Counted from the first letter of the stretch, positions 7,514 through 16,060 are shown. The stretch is 27,370 nucleotides of DNA from an uncultured Eubacteriales bacterium (GCA_900553315.1 USCW01000007.1:1-27370); one strand, 5' to 3'. The notes: generated from the sequence alone by a model not told the origin. Numbers and translations: made by a program.

Positions 7514-8683
7514 TTAGGTCTTCAAAAGCTCCAGCACCGTGGCGCATTGCATGGCCACGCCCGGCAGCAGACAATCCTCGTCCACGCGGAAGGTGCTGGT
7601 ATGCAGCGCCGTACCGACGCCGCTGCCAAGATCATAATATACGCCGGGCGTATCTTTCTGGAAATAGCCGAAGCTCTCCACGCCGAGGCTGGGCATCTCC
7701 CGCCGGACGATTTTGTCCTCCCCCAGCAATTCCGCCGCCAGCGGCTCCATGCGGGCATACAGCGCGTCATCATTATAAACCGCGCCGTAACCGGGTGTAA
7801 TAACAACCTCTGCGTCACCGCCCATGCCCTGTGCCACGCCGGAGGCAAGCTGCGCAATGCGTTCCTTCAGCATGACCCGCGTCTTGTCCGACAGCGTGCG
7901 GAGCGTACCCGTCATGCGCACCTCGCCGCAGATAATATTGCACGCCTTGCCGCCCTGCACCGTACCAAGCGTCAATACGGCGCTGTCCAGCGGACTGATG
8001 GTGCGGCTGACCATGGTTTGCAGCGCCGTGACCACCTGCGCGGCGATCACAATAGCGTCCACACCGCTTTCGGGATACGCACCGTGGCAGCTCTTGCCGC
8101 GCACCGTGATCTCCACCTCGTCGCTCGCGCCGCTGACAAAACCCGGCTTGGCAAAGAACACTCCTGCCGCATAGCGCGGATTCATATGCTGGCCGATCAC
8201 CCAATCCACACGTGGATTTTCCAAGCAGCCCTGATCTGCCATCAGCTTCGCGCCGCCGCGAGTTTCCTCCTCAGCCTCGAAGAAGAACTTCACCGTGCCA
8301 GCGAATTTCTCCCGATGGCTGGACAGATATTTCGCCGTACCCAAAGCCAACGCCATGTGTGCGTCGTGTCCGCAGGCGTGCATCCGCCCGGGAATTTCAG
8401 AGGCAAACGGTAATCCCGTTTCCTCTTGAATAGGCAGCGCGTCAATGTCTGCGCGAATGGCGACGCACTTTCCGGGACGCGTGCCCTCAATGATTGTCAT
8501 GACACAGCAGGTATCCTCAAAACGTGTCGTTTTCAAGCCGAAGCCATGGAGCGTTTCTTCCAGAAATTCCCGCGTCCAGCGCTCCTCGCCGCCTACCTCG
8601 GGATGGCGATGCAGCTTGCGGCGCACCTCCTTGACAAAGGGCATAACCTCGGCAAGCTCCTTCTCCCAATCCGCCAGCTTCAT
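7514..8683 (-). CDS. M20 family amidohydrolase (M20D-type N-acyl amino acid or peptide hydrolase)
   Basis: Metal-dependent amidohydrolase of 389 residues, of the group that includes hippurate, IAA-amino-acid and N-acetyl-diaminopimelate hydrolases. Visible motifs in order: HRHPEVGGEE (25-34), RADIDALPIQEETGLPFAS (78-95), MHACGHDAHMA with the metal ligands Cys104 and His106, EAEEE at 136-140 with the catalytic and ligand glutamates, His166 in GQHMNP, the dimerisation-domain block GKSCHGAYPESGVDAI, and His361 in ALHTSTF. No signal peptide is present. The start ATG overlaps the alanine racemase stop (ATGA), so the two are translationally coupled. Substrate cannot be read from sequence; N-acyl-D-amino acids or cell-wall peptides are suggested only by the neighbours. 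Confidence 0.92.
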   Translation of the reverse strand: MKLADWEKELAEVMPFVKEVRRKLHRHPEVGGEERWTREFLEETLHGFGLKTTRFEDTCCVMTIIEGTRPGKCVAIRADIDALPIQEETGLPFASEIPGRMHACGHDAHMALALGTAKYLSSHREKFAGTVKFFFEAEEETRGGAKLMADQGCLENPRVDWVIGQHMNPRYAAGVFFAKPGFVSGASDEVEITVRGKSCHGAYPESGVDAIVIAAQVVTALQTMVSRTISPLDSAVLTLGTVQGGKACNIICGEVRMTGTLRTLSDKTRVMLKERIAQLASGVAQGMGGDAEVVITPGYGAVYNDDALYARMEPLAAELLGEDKIVRREMPSLGVESFGYFQKDTPGVYYDLGSGVGTALHTSTFRVDEDCLLPGVAMQCATVLELLKT

Positions 8684-9852
8684 TCCGCGTCGCTCCTTTC
8701 CTCCATCATGCTGTCCAGCACCGTGACGATCTTCCCGTGTTCATGATAAACCCGCACAGGCCGCCGGGACAGAATGGTGATACATTCGTTTCGATTGGTA
8801 TGGCACCAGTCGGCATATTCCATATAGGAAATGCCTCCGCCCAGCAGCACCGCCGCATTTCCGGGAGCCGCCTCGGGAATGTCCGTGACATCCACCATGA
8901 GCTGATCCATACAGATCAGCCCCACCACCGGCGCAAGCTTGCCGTGAATTAGTACCTTGCCCCGGCCATTGGACAGGCACCGGGGATAGCCGTCACCATA
9001 GCCCGCGCACAGCGTAGCGATCCGTGCGTCGTGATCCAGCACCTGATCGTCGCTGTAGCCCACGACCTCGCCTACCGCCACGTCGCGCACCTGACTGATC
9101 GTCGTGTTGAACGTCAGCGTCTCCTTATCCTCAAAGGGCATATGCTCCGAATGATAGGGCCGAACGCCGAACAGCAGCGCACCTACCCGCACACGGCTCA
9201 TGTGCCATTGCGGATACCGCACAAGACCAATACTGTCGCATAAATGCACGTCCGTGAAATTCACACCGCGCTGGCGCAGCATATCCCACATGCGCATCAG
9301 ATTATCATACTGCATTTGATCCCGCTCCGGAGTAATCAGTCCCAGATGGGAATACAGACCCTCCACATGCAGCCAATGCAGCTGCTTCACCTCCGCCCCG
9401 ACTGCATCCGCCGCCGCTTCCGTCACATCAAAGCCCAACCGGTGAAAACCTGTGTCCGCCGCTAAATGCGCGTGCGCGACCGTTTGCAGTGCCGCCGCAG
9501 CCTCCTCTGCATCACGTAAGCCTTGCAGATCGCCGATGGTCAGCGTCAGCTCATTACGAATGCTGACGGGAAGCATGGGCTTTTCCGTCAAACCCATCAC
9601 AAGGATTTCACCCTGCAAGCCGCTTTTGCGAAGCTCAAGACCCTCCCGGGCACAGCTGACCGCAAAGCTGCGGCAGCCCTCCTCCGCCAACGCCTGCGCC
9701 ACGCGTACCGCGCCGTGTCCATAGGCGTTCGATTTAATCACGCAGGTAACGGTTGCTTTCGTCAGAGACTTCGCCGTGCGGTAATTCGCCTTCAGCACGT
9801 CCAAGTCAATGTCGATCCAAGTTCGTTGATAAAAAGGTGCGTCCATGCTCAT
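8680..9852 (-). CDS. alr: Alanine racemase family protein (PLP-dependent, divergent active site)
   Basis: Fold-type III PLP racemase of 390 residues. The PLP lysine is Lys40 in CVIKSNAYGHG, and the opposite catalytic tyrosine is Tyr285 in AGYGDGYPR. Arg222 (block VRVGALLFG) matches the arginine that holds the pyridine nitrogen. Cys315-Met316-Asp317 fits the CMD block, and a Tyr near the C-terminus (RRPVRVYHEHG) fits the phosphate-binding Tyr. One difference stands out: the usual ANSA segment is CDSIG (Asp206-Ser207), so Asp replaces Asn. Two ATG codons are possible (9852 and 9846); AAGGA fits either. First gene of the unit with the M20 and M55 hydrolases. The normal role is L-Ala/D-Ala interconversion; another amino acid is possible. 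Confidence 0.88.
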   Translation of the reverse strand: MSMDAPFYQRTWIDIDLDVLKANYRTAKSLTKATVTCVIKSNAYGHGAVRVAQALAEEGCRSFAVSCAREGLELRKSGLQGEILVMGLTEKPMLPVSIRNELTLTIGDLQGLRDAEEAAAALQTVAHAHLAADTGFHRLGFDVTEAAADAVGAEVKQLHWLHVEGLYSHLGLITPERDQMQYDNLMRMWDMLRQRGVNFTDVHLCDSIGLVRYPQWHMSRVRVGALLFGVRPYHSEHMPFEDKETLTFNTTISQVRDVAVGEVVGYSDDQVLDHDARIATLCAGYGDGYPRCLSNGRGKVLIHGKLAPVVGLICMDQLMVDVTDIPEAAPGNAAVLLGGGISYMEYADWCHTNRNECITILSRRPVRVYHEHGKIVTVLDSMMEERSDAE

Positions 9853-9898
9853 CGCTTCCTTTTGTAAGCGTTATCGGCGGTGTATTTCGCGGCCCGGT

Positions 9899-9926
9899 TC
9901 TGATTTTCCTGCATTTTGCATACAGT
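9899..9926 (+). promoter_or_regulatory. Possible sporulation (sigma-E type) promoter for the GerQ-like gene
   Basis: A -10-like CATACAGT at 9919-9926 fits the sigma-E pattern CATACAnT. A partial -35 TCTGATT lies 13 nt upstream at 9899-9905. The site is 36 nt before the start of the GerQ-like gene, in the 110-bp divergent space shared with alr. One motif of this length can occur by chance. Confidence 0.35.
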
Positions 9927-9962
9927 TATCGCAACAAAGGTTTTTGAGGGAGGTTTTGCAGC

Positions 9963-10349
9963 ATGAGCGAAAACAGCGGCATTCAAGTCCCCGCCGAACC
10001 ATCCTTTGATAATGAAGCGTTCCAAGGCTCCATGCAGCAGCTGTTGCAGGACAACGTGGGCAATTACGTCACCATCACGTTTCTCATCGGCACCGTCACG
10101 CAGGTCAATCGTTCCGGCCTGCTGTACGCCGTGGGCACCAGCTACGTGGTGCTGTATGACGATGCGAATCAGCAATACGACGTAGGCGACCTGTACGCTA
10201 TCAAGTTTGTTACCTTCTATCTGCCCGGTCATCGCCCCGGTCAGGTGCGCGTGGACGATGGCGCAGAGGCACAGGCCGCACCTACCTTCGCACCCATGAA
10301 TTACCGTCAGGCCGCTTATGCCAGCGTGCGCGGCAGTACGAACGTGTAA
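9963..10349 (+). CDS. Small GerQ-like protein (possible spore coat protein)
   Basis: A 128-residue protein with no signal peptide or membrane segment. Residues 22-90 share the pattern of the GerQ C-terminal domain: an SxxxLL-N-G start (SMQQLLQDNVGNYVTITF), a beta-rich middle with a SGLLYAVGTSYVVLYDD block where GerQ has GVLEAAGRDHI, and a closing YAIKFVTFYLPG where GerQ has IYLDYVTF. The N-terminal 20 residues and the Ala/Gln/Arg-rich C-terminal 40 look disordered. GerQ is a coat protein cross-linked by transglutaminase and needed for germination in Bacillus. The gene stands alone, with GGGAGG 9 nt before the ATG, its own terminator and a sigma-E-like -10 upstream. The resemblance is by eye, so the call is tentative. 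Confidence 0.5.
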   Translation: MSENSGIQVPAEPSFDNEAFQGSMQQLLQDNVGNYVTITFLIGTVTQVNRSGLLYAVGTSYVVLYDDANQQYDVGDLYAIKFVTFYLPGHRPGQVRVDDGAEAQAAPTFAPMNYRQAAYASVRGSTNV

Positions 10350-10390
10350 CAGCAAAAGATGCCAACAAAAAACGTACCCCTACCTTTGCA

Positions 10391-10433
10391 GGAACAGCAC
10401 ATGCTCTGACAGCGTGCTGTCCCTGTATTTTTA
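10391..10433 (+). terminator. Intrinsic terminator after the GerQ-like gene
   Basis: GGAACAGCAC (10391-10400) pairs with GTGCTGTCC (10414-10422) with a single bulged A, followed by TATTTTTAT. It separates the small gene from dgt. Confidence 0.8.
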
Positions 10434-10508
10434 TGTAACCGAAAATGAAGGAATTCCGCCTTTCCGCGTTGTATAAAAACTATACCCTCGCAGAAAGGAG
10501 CGCTGCGC

Positions 10509-11513
10509 ATGACCATTCGAGAGACGTTCGAACAGGAAGAACTGACACGTCTATCTCCCCGTGCGTGCAAGGCTGTGCAGTCGCGGGGGCGTGCAAGAGT
10601 CATTGCGCCCTGCCCGCTGCGCACGGATTTTCAGCGGGATCGGGATCGCATTCTGCATTGTAAGGCGTTCCGGCGGCTGAAATTCAAGACGCAGGTCTTT
10701 CTTTCCCCCGAGGGCGACCATTACCGCACCCGGCTGACCCACACGCTGGAGGTAGCGCAGGTGGCCCGCACCATCGCACGCTCCCTTCGGCTAAACGAGG
10801 ATTTAACTGAAGCCATTGCACTGGGACATGATCTGGGGCATACGCCTTTCGGGCACATCGGCGAACGAACGCTGGATGAGCTGATGCAGGGCGGCTTTCG
10901 GCATAACGAACAATCTCTGCGGGTGGTGGACGTGCTGGAACAGGAGGGAGAGGGCCTGAACCTCACATGGGAGGTACGGGACGGCATCCTATGCCACAGC
11001 GGTAAGCAAGCCCCCGCAACGCTGGAGGGCGAATGCGTCTGCCGTGCAGATCGTATCGCTTACCTGAACCATGACCTCGACGACGCGCTTCGGGCGGGCG
11101 TGCTGAAGCCCTTCGAGCTTCCAGGCGATTGTTTGAAGGTTTTGGGACAGACGCACGGCGAACGCATTGACACGATGATCCGCGATATTGTGTACAGCAG
11201 TCAGGACACGGAGCATCTGCAAATGACAGCGCTGGTGCAGTCGGCCATGGACGGTCTGCGGGAATTCATGTTCGAGCGCGTATACCGCGATGCATGGCGT
11301 GCCGCGGAAGAAGCCCGGTGCGATCATGTAATGAAGGGATTGTTTCAATATTACAGCGCCCACCCCGGCGAAATGCCAAATGAATATCTGCTGATTGGCT
11401 ATAAAGAGGGCACTGATCGCGCCGTGTGCGATTTTCTTTCCGGCATGACCGATCGGTACGCCGTGCGGCAGTATCAGTCGCTGTTTATTCCCGGCGCGTT
11501 TTCCGCGCTGTAA
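10509..11513 (+). CDS. dgt: Deoxyguanosinetriphosphate triphosphohydrolase-like HD protein
   Basis: HD-domain hydrolase of 334 residues that cleaves dNTPs to deoxynucleoside and triphosphate in the characterised relatives. Metal-site residues are visible as His78 in RLTHTLEVAQ, His107-Asp108 in ALGHDLGHTPFGH, and Asp181 in CRADRIAYLNHDLDDA. The N-terminal block RTDFQRDRDRILHCKAFRRL is typical of the short, Clostridia/Bacilli-type Dgt proteins. AAAGGAG lies 8 nt before the ATG. It stands 90 nt upstream of dnaG, an order common in Clostridia. The physiological substrate is not established for this subgroup, so a role in dNTP balance near the replication genes is inferred. Confidence 0.93.
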   Translation: MTIRETFEQEELTRLSPRACKAVQSRGRARVIAPCPLRTDFQRDRDRILHCKAFRRLKFKTQVFLSPEGDHYRTRLTHTLEVAQVARTIARSLRLNEDLTEAIALGHDLGHTPFGHIGERTLDELMQGGFRHNEQSLRVVDVLEQEGEGLNLTWEVRDGILCHSGKQAPATLEGECVCRADRIAYLNHDLDDALRAGVLKPFELPGDCLKVLGQTHGERIDTMIRDIVYSSQDTEHLQMTALVQSAMDGLREFMFERVYRDAWRAAEEARCDHVMKGLFQYYSAHPGEMPNEYLLIGYKEGTDRAVCDFLSGMTDRYAVRQYQSLFIPGAFSAL

Positions 11514-11602
11514 CGTAGAATCGCAGGATACGCGTCACGTTTTCTCGAAAAAAGAAGGAAAATTTCCGAACGTGGCGAAAGAATAGGACAGGTGAAGCAA
11601 AG

Positions 11603-13390
11603 ATGGCATCGCGCTTTCCATCTGCTTGGCTGGACGAGCTTCGTTCCCGGGCGGATATTGTGCAGGTGGTATCCGGCTATGTGACACTTAAACGAAACGG
11701 GCACAAGTATTGGGGACTGTGCCCGTTTCACGGCGAAAAGACGGCTTCCTTCTCCGTGGACCCGGAGCGTCAGCTCTATTACTGCTTCGGCTGCAAGGCC
11801 GGCGGCACGGTGATTTCGTTCATTATGGAGATCGAACGGCTGACCTTTTTCGAGGCTGTCAAATTTCTGGCTGACCAGCTTCATATGCCGCTGCCCCAAA
11901 TGGAGGAGGATCCCGACTACCAGCGCAAACGCGACCAGCGTGAGCGTCTGCTGAGCGCCAACCGGGAAGCCGCCCAGTTTTATCACCGGGAGCTTTTCAC
12001 GCCGGAGGGTGCGCCCATTTACGCTTACCTGCAAAAGCGCGGGCTGAGCGACGGCGTGATTCGCAAGTTTGGCTTGGGAGCCGCGCCGGAGGGCTGGGAT
12101 CGGCTGACCACCTATCTGATCGAAAAGGGCTACTCGGTGGACGAGCTTCGCCTGTGCGGCCTGACGGTGGTCAAGGAAGGTGAAAAGCGGGCGGACGGCA
12201 CGCAAGGGCCACCTAAGACCTTCGACATGTTTCGCAACCGCGCCATTTTCCCCATCATCGACCAATACGGCAACGTGCTGGCCTTTGGCGGACGGGCGCT
12301 GGGCGATCAGCAGCCCAAATACCTGAACACCTCGGACACGCCGGTGTTCAACAAGCGTTTGGGTGTGTATGCCGCGAATCTGCTGCGCAAGGAGCGGCAC
12401 TTGGAACGAGTCATTCTGGTGGAAGGCTACATGGACGTGGTATCGCTGACGCAGTTTGGCGTGCCCGGCGTTGTGGCCACCCTAGGTACTGCCCTGACCA
12501 ACGAACAGGCCAAGCTGCTCAAGCGCTTTGCCCCGCGGGTCTACCTGAGCTACGACGGCGACAGCGCGGGCCAGCACGCAATCCTGCGCGGACTGGACAT
12601 TCTGGAGCAGGAGGGCGTTCCTGCGCGGGTGCTGGATTTTCCAGACGGTCTTGACCCGGATGAATTTATTCGCCGGGACGGCCCGGAAGGCTTCGCCCAT
12701 CTGCCAGCGCTTACGCCGGAAACCTACCGAATGCGCCGCCTGAAAGAGCAGTTTGACCTCAGCACGCAGGAGGGACGCACCGATTATGCGAAAGCGTGCG
12801 CAAGCATCTTGGCAACCCTAGAGCCTGTGGAAATGGAAAACCATTTGCAGGAGTTGATGATTCAAACTGGGTTCAGCCGCGAGGTGCTGCTGGCGCAGAT
12901 CGGCGCAAGCCGTCCCAGCGCCGCAGAGGTCACGCGGCAAATGCAGCCTGCTGCTCCCCGCCGCTCCACCGCTCCCGCCATTTCCGGCGAAGAACTGCGG
13001 GCGCAGGAGCTGTTGCTTTCTCTGATGGCCACCGGGCGGCTGCCGGGAGATATTGTCACCACGGAGGATTTTCAAGACCCGCTGCTGAAATCCTTGTATG
13101 AGGGGCTGCAAAGCGGCGCCTCTCCCGCTTCGCTGGTGGAGCGCGAGGAGGACGAGGTCACGCGGGCGCGAGTCAGCAAGCTGCTGTTCACGCCGCCCAG
13201 CGAGGATACGGATCAGATCATTCACATGGCGCAGGACTGTGTTCGCTCCATGCGTCTGACCCGCATGGAAGCCCGGATTCAGGAGATCATGCGAACCATC
13301 AACAGCCTGTCCGGCGAGGACAAGCGTTCCGCCATGGCGGAGGTCACGCAGTTGACCAGAAGAATCAATGAACTGAAAAAAGCACGATGA
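11603..13390 (+). CDS. dnaG: DNA primase
   Basis: Makes RNA primers for the lagging strand and acts with the DnaB-type helicase. The 595-residue product has the normal bacterial length. The zinc-binding domain carries Cys40, His43, Cys61 and Cys64 (blocks LCPFHGEKT and YYCFGCKAGG). The TOPRIM catalytic centre follows, with Glu274 in ILVEGYMDV and Asp318 and Asp320 in YLSYDGDSAG. The basic RNA-polymerase-like block NRAIFPIIDQYGNVLAFGGR lies before it. The C-terminal 150 residues form the helical helicase-interaction region and are less conserved. It lies between dgt and rpoD, the macromolecular-synthesis arrangement seen in many Bacillota. Confidence 0.98.
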   Translation: MASRFPSAWLDELRSRADIVQVVSGYVTLKRNGHKYWGLCPFHGEKTASFSVDPERQLYYCFGCKAGGTVISFIMEIERLTFFEAVKFLADQLHMPLPQMEEDPDYQRKRDQRERLLSANREAAQFYHRELFTPEGAPIYAYLQKRGLSDGVIRKFGLGAAPEGWDRLTTYLIEKGYSVDELRLCGLTVVKEGEKRADGTQGPPKTFDMFRNRAIFPIIDQYGNVLAFGGRALGDQQPKYLNTSDTPVFNKRLGVYAANLLRKERHLERVILVEGYMDVVSLTQFGVPGVVATLGTALTNEQAKLLKRFAPRVYLSYDGDSAGQHAILRGLDILEQEGVPARVLDFPDGLDPDEFIRRDGPEGFAHLPALTPETYRMRRLKEQFDLSTQEGRTDYAKACASILATLEPVEMENHLQELMIQTGFSREVLLAQIGASRPSAAEVTRQMQPAAPRRSTAPAISGEELRAQELLLSLMATGRLPGDIVTTEDFQDPLLKSLYEGLQSGASPASLVEREEDEVTRARVSKLLFTPPSEDTDQIIHMAQDCVRSMRLTRMEARIQEIMRTINSLSGEDKRSAMAEVTQLTRRINELKKAR

Positions 13391-13442
13391 ACTGTCTGTT
13401 TTTTGCCGTCGATCGGCCTATGCAAGAAGGAGAGGATCACAC

Positions 13443-14534
13443 TTGACGAACGCGCCTGATAACCGTCAAGCCAAGCTCAATGAGCTGTACGAGCTGGGAA
13501 AGCGCAAGGGAACCCTGACCTACAAGGAGATCATGAACGCTCTGATGGAGCTGGACATGGATCCCGACCAGCTTGACAAAGTACTGGAAACCTTGGAAGC
13601 GCTGGGCGTGGAAGTGGTCAACGAGCTGGAGCCTCAGCCTGAAGCCGAGCCTGCCGACACGGCGGATACGAAGCTTGAGGACGACCTCTCCGTGCCGGAG
13701 GGCATCAGCATTGATGACCCGGTGCGCATGTACCTGAAGGAAATCGGCAAGGTGCCGCTGCTGACCGCGGAAGAGGAAATCGAGATCGCCAAGCGGCTAG
13801 AAACCGGCGACGAAGAAGCCAAAAAGAAGCTGAGCGAGGCCAATCTGCGTCTGGTGGTGTCCATTGCCAAGCGCTATGTGGGTCGCGGTATGCTGTTTCT
13901 TGACTTGATTCAGGAAGGCAATCTGGGGCTGATCAAAGCCGTAGAAAAGTTCGACTATCGCAAGGGCTTTAAGTTCTCCACCTATGCGACATGGTGGATT
14001 CGTCAGGCGATTACCCGCGCCATCGCGGATCAGGCTCGCACTATTCGCATTCCCGTCCATATGGTGGAAACCATCAATAAGCTGATTCGCGTAAGTCGTC
14101 AGCTGCTTCAGCAGTATGGCCGCGAACCCACTCCGGAGGAAATCGCCAAGGAAATGGGCATCTCCGAGGCAAAAGTGCGGGAGATCATCAAGATCGCGCA
14201 GGAACCTGTCAGTCTGGAAACGCCTATCGGCGAGGAAGAGGACAGCCATTTGGGCGACTTCATTGCTGACGACGACACGCCCGCCCCGGCAGAGGCCGCA
14301 TCCTTCGCCCTGATGAAGGAGCAGCTGCTGGACGTGCTGGACACGCTGACCCCCCGTGAGGAAAAAGTATTGCGTCTGCGCTTTGGCTTGGACGATGGTC
14401 GCCAGCGCACGCTGGAAGAGGTCGGCAAGGAGTTCAACGTGACCCGTGAGCGCATTCGTCAAATCGAGGCCAAGGCGCTCCGCAAGCTCCGTCATCCCAG
14501 CCGCAGCAAGAAACTGAAGGATTATCTGGATTAA
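13443..14534 (+). CDS. rpoD: Principal RNA polymerase sigma factor (RpoD/SigA)
   Basis: Housekeeping sigma factor of 363 residues, close to SigA of B. subtilis in size. It starts at a TTG at 13443 with AAGGAG and AGAGG upstream. Region 1.1 is short and acidic. Region 1.2 reads DPVRMYLKEIGKVPLLTAEE, and regions 2.1-2.4 include ANLRLVVSIAKRYVGRGM, DLIQEGNLGLIKAVEKFDY and FKFSTYATWWIRQAITRAI, the last of which recognises the -10 element. The region 4.2 helix-turn-helix reads VTRERIRQIEAKALRKLRHP and recognises -35. The long non-conserved insert of E. coli sigma-70 is absent, as expected for this phylum. It follows dnaG after 52 nt and ends at a strong terminator. Confidence 0.98.
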   Translation: MTNAPDNRQAKLNELYELGKRKGTLTYKEIMNALMELDMDPDQLDKVLETLEALGVEVVNELEPQPEAEPADTADTKLEDDLSVPEGISIDDPVRMYLKEIGKVPLLTAEEEIEIAKRLETGDEEAKKKLSEANLRLVVSIAKRYVGRGMLFLDLIQEGNLGLIKAVEKFDYRKGFKFSTYATWWIRQAITRAIADQARTIRIPVHMVETINKLIRVSRQLLQQYGREPTPEEIAKEMGISEAKVREIIKIAQEPVSLETPIGEEEDSHLGDFIADDDTPAPAEAASFALMKEQLLDVLDTLTPREEKVLRLRFGLDDGRQRTLEEVGKEFNVTRERIRQIEAKALRKLRHPSRSKKLKDYLD

Positions 14535-14544
14535 GGCATAACGC

Positions 14545-14586
14545 TAGGAAGGCGGCTTCATTGACAAGCCGCCTCCTTTGTTTTTC
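14545..14586 (+). terminator. Strong intrinsic terminator after rpoD
   Basis: GGCGGCTT (14551-14558) pairs perfectly with AAGCCGCC (14566-14573) around a 7-nt loop. AGGA and TCCT extend the stem past one bulge, and a TTTGTTTTTC tract follows. It lies about 10 nt after the rpoD stop codon. Confidence 0.92.
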
Positions 14587-14609
14587 TATCAACAGACAGG
14601 AGCGACGCT

Positions 14610-15305
14610 ATGCGACCCATTCTTCTGGACGAACGACTTTCTCTGGCCATAGAATTATTCCCCACCTGCGAAATCGGCGCAGATATTGGCACGGATCATG
14701 GGCTTTTCCCCTGTCGACTGCTGGAAGAGGGCCGCTGTCAGCGGATGATCCTCAGCGACATCAGCGAAAAGGCTCTCGCACATGCACAGGCGCTGGTTGA
14801 ACGCCGTGGCTTGCAGGACAAAACTGCCTTGGTTATTGCAAACGGTTTGGATTGTCTGACCAAGCCGGTGGACTGCGTGTCAATCATGGGCATGGGCGGA
14901 CGAACCATTGCGGAGATTCTTCGTGCGGGACAGGCACGGCTGCACGGTGCAACGCTGGTGCTCTCCGCGCACACCGATTTGGAGCTTGTGCGTCAAGCGG
15001 TGCAGGACATCGGCTATCATTTGACGCAGGAGCGTCTGTGCCGTGCTGGAAACCGCTGGTACGTTTTTTTACAGGCTGTACCCGGAAGCGCCCATTACTC
15101 GGCGCTGGAGATGATCGTCGGCCCCTGCCTCCCCCACTCCGGAGACCCGCTACTGCCCGGCTACGCGGCATGGCGACGCCATGTTTGGGCAGACAAGCTG
15201 GCTGGACTGCGCACCGCTCGGGAACCGGATACACAGGAAATCGCTCGTGTGGAAGCGATTCTTGAAGCTTACGCGCACATGATGAAGGAGGAAGCTTCAT
15301 GCTGA
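14610..15305 (+). CDS. trmK: tRNA (adenine-22-N1)-methyltransferase, TrmK family
   Basis: SAM-dependent methyltransferase of 231 residues. In B. subtilis TrmK methylates N1 of A22 in the D-loop of some tRNAs. Family motifs are visible: ADIGTDHG (about 24-31, the SAM-binding strand and loop), SDIS at about 49-52 with the ribose-binding Asp, and MGMGGRTI (93-100), the catalytic block. The C-terminal part is a helical coiled-coil domain as in the family. AGGAG lies 7 nt before the ATG. The last 7 nt overlap the start of the Nif3-like gene. The trmK-nif3 pair downstream of rpoD is a conserved arrangement in Bacillota. Confidence 0.93.
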   Translation: MRPILLDERLSLAIELFPTCEIGADIGTDHGLFPCRLLEEGRCQRMILSDISEKALAHAQALVERRGLQDKTALVIANGLDCLTKPVDCVSIMGMGGRTIAEILRAGQARLHGATLVLSAHTDLELVRQAVQDIGYHLTQERLCRAGNRWYVFLQAVPGSAHYSALEMIVGPCLPHSGDPLLPGYAAWRRHVWADKLAGLRTAREPDTQEIARVEAILEAYAHMMKEEASC

Positions 15306-16060
15306 CTGTTGCGGACGTTTATCAATACATCGACAGCCTTGCACCCTTTGAGACACAATTAGACTTCGACAATGCCGGTTTGCTCACCGGACGCATGACG
15401 CAGGAAGTCACAGGCATTCACGTAGCGCTGGACTGCACAGCGGGCGTAATTCAGGAAGCAGAGGAGCACGGAGCAAACCTGATTGTTACGCACCATCCGC
15501 TGATGTTCCACGCACGTAAGCGCATAACGGAGGAAGATGACGAGGGGCAGTTGCTCTGCCGCCTCATTCGCGGAAAGATTGCCTTGATCGCCGCACATAC
15601 GAATTTAGATCAGGCTCCCGGCGGCATCAACAATGTGCTGGCGGATTGCTGTGGACTGCAGCGTGTCTCCGGCGAAATGTTTCTGCGCGTCGGCGAACTG
15701 GATGCGCCGCTGACTGCGGCTGAACTGCGAGATCAGATTGCGGCACGGCTGCACACCGTTGTGCGTCTCATGGGGCCGGAAAATCAAATCATCCGGCGGA
15801 TGGGCGTTTCCTCCGGTGCGGGCGGCGACGGCTGGGTCGACGCAAAGGCGCTGGGCGCAGAGGCCTTCCTCAGCGGAGAAATCAAGCATCACGAGGCCCT
15901 TGGGTGCGTTGCGGCGGGCATGGTCGCGCTGGAAGCCGGGCATTACGCCACGGAAGCTCCGGGGATTTTTGCGCTGGCGGATGCTTTACAAACCCATTTG
16001 AATGCGGTACAATGCAATGTGTGTGTTTCGAAGTCGCTCATTCCCGGTTATCTGGGCTGA
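15299..16060 (+). CDS. Nif3-like dinuclear metal-centre protein (YqfO/YbgI family)
   Basis: Member of the Nif3/DUF34 family, a toroidal hexamer with a two-metal site; the biochemical role is unsettled (GTP cyclohydrolase I type 2 annotations are not well supported). The 253-residue product is the short form like E. coli YbgI and lacks the roughly 120-residue central insert of Bacillus YqfO. Metal-site motifs are LIVTHHPLMF with His65-His66, AAHTNLDQAPGGIN with His100 and Asp104, and EAGHYATEAPG near the C-terminus. The start ATG overlaps the end of trmK. Long-standing linkage to trmK suggests a link to tRNA or cofactor metabolism, but that is inference. Confidence 0.93.
   Translation: MLTVADVYQYIDSLAPFETQLDFDNAGLLTGRMTQEVTGIHVALDCTAGVIQEAEEHGANLIVTHHPLMFHARKRITEEDDEGQLLCRLIRGKIALIAAHTNLDQAPGGINNVLADCCGLQRVSGEMFLRVGELDAPLTAAELRDQIAARLHTVVRLMGPENQIIRRMGVSSGAGGDGWVDAKALGAEAFLSGEIKHHEALGCVAAGMVALEAGHYATEAPGIFALADALQTHLNAVQCNVCVSKSLIPGYLG

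Noticed and set aside
10472..10477. TATAAA before dgt as a promoter
   Set aside because: A -10-like hexamer is present, but no -35 match is found at 16-18 nt; too weak to list as a feature.
11535..11574. Inverted repeats (CACGTT/AACGTG, GGAAAATTTCC) between dgt and dnaG
   Set aside because: Short stems with a large AT-rich interior and no T-run; not distinguishable from chance or assignable to a known element.
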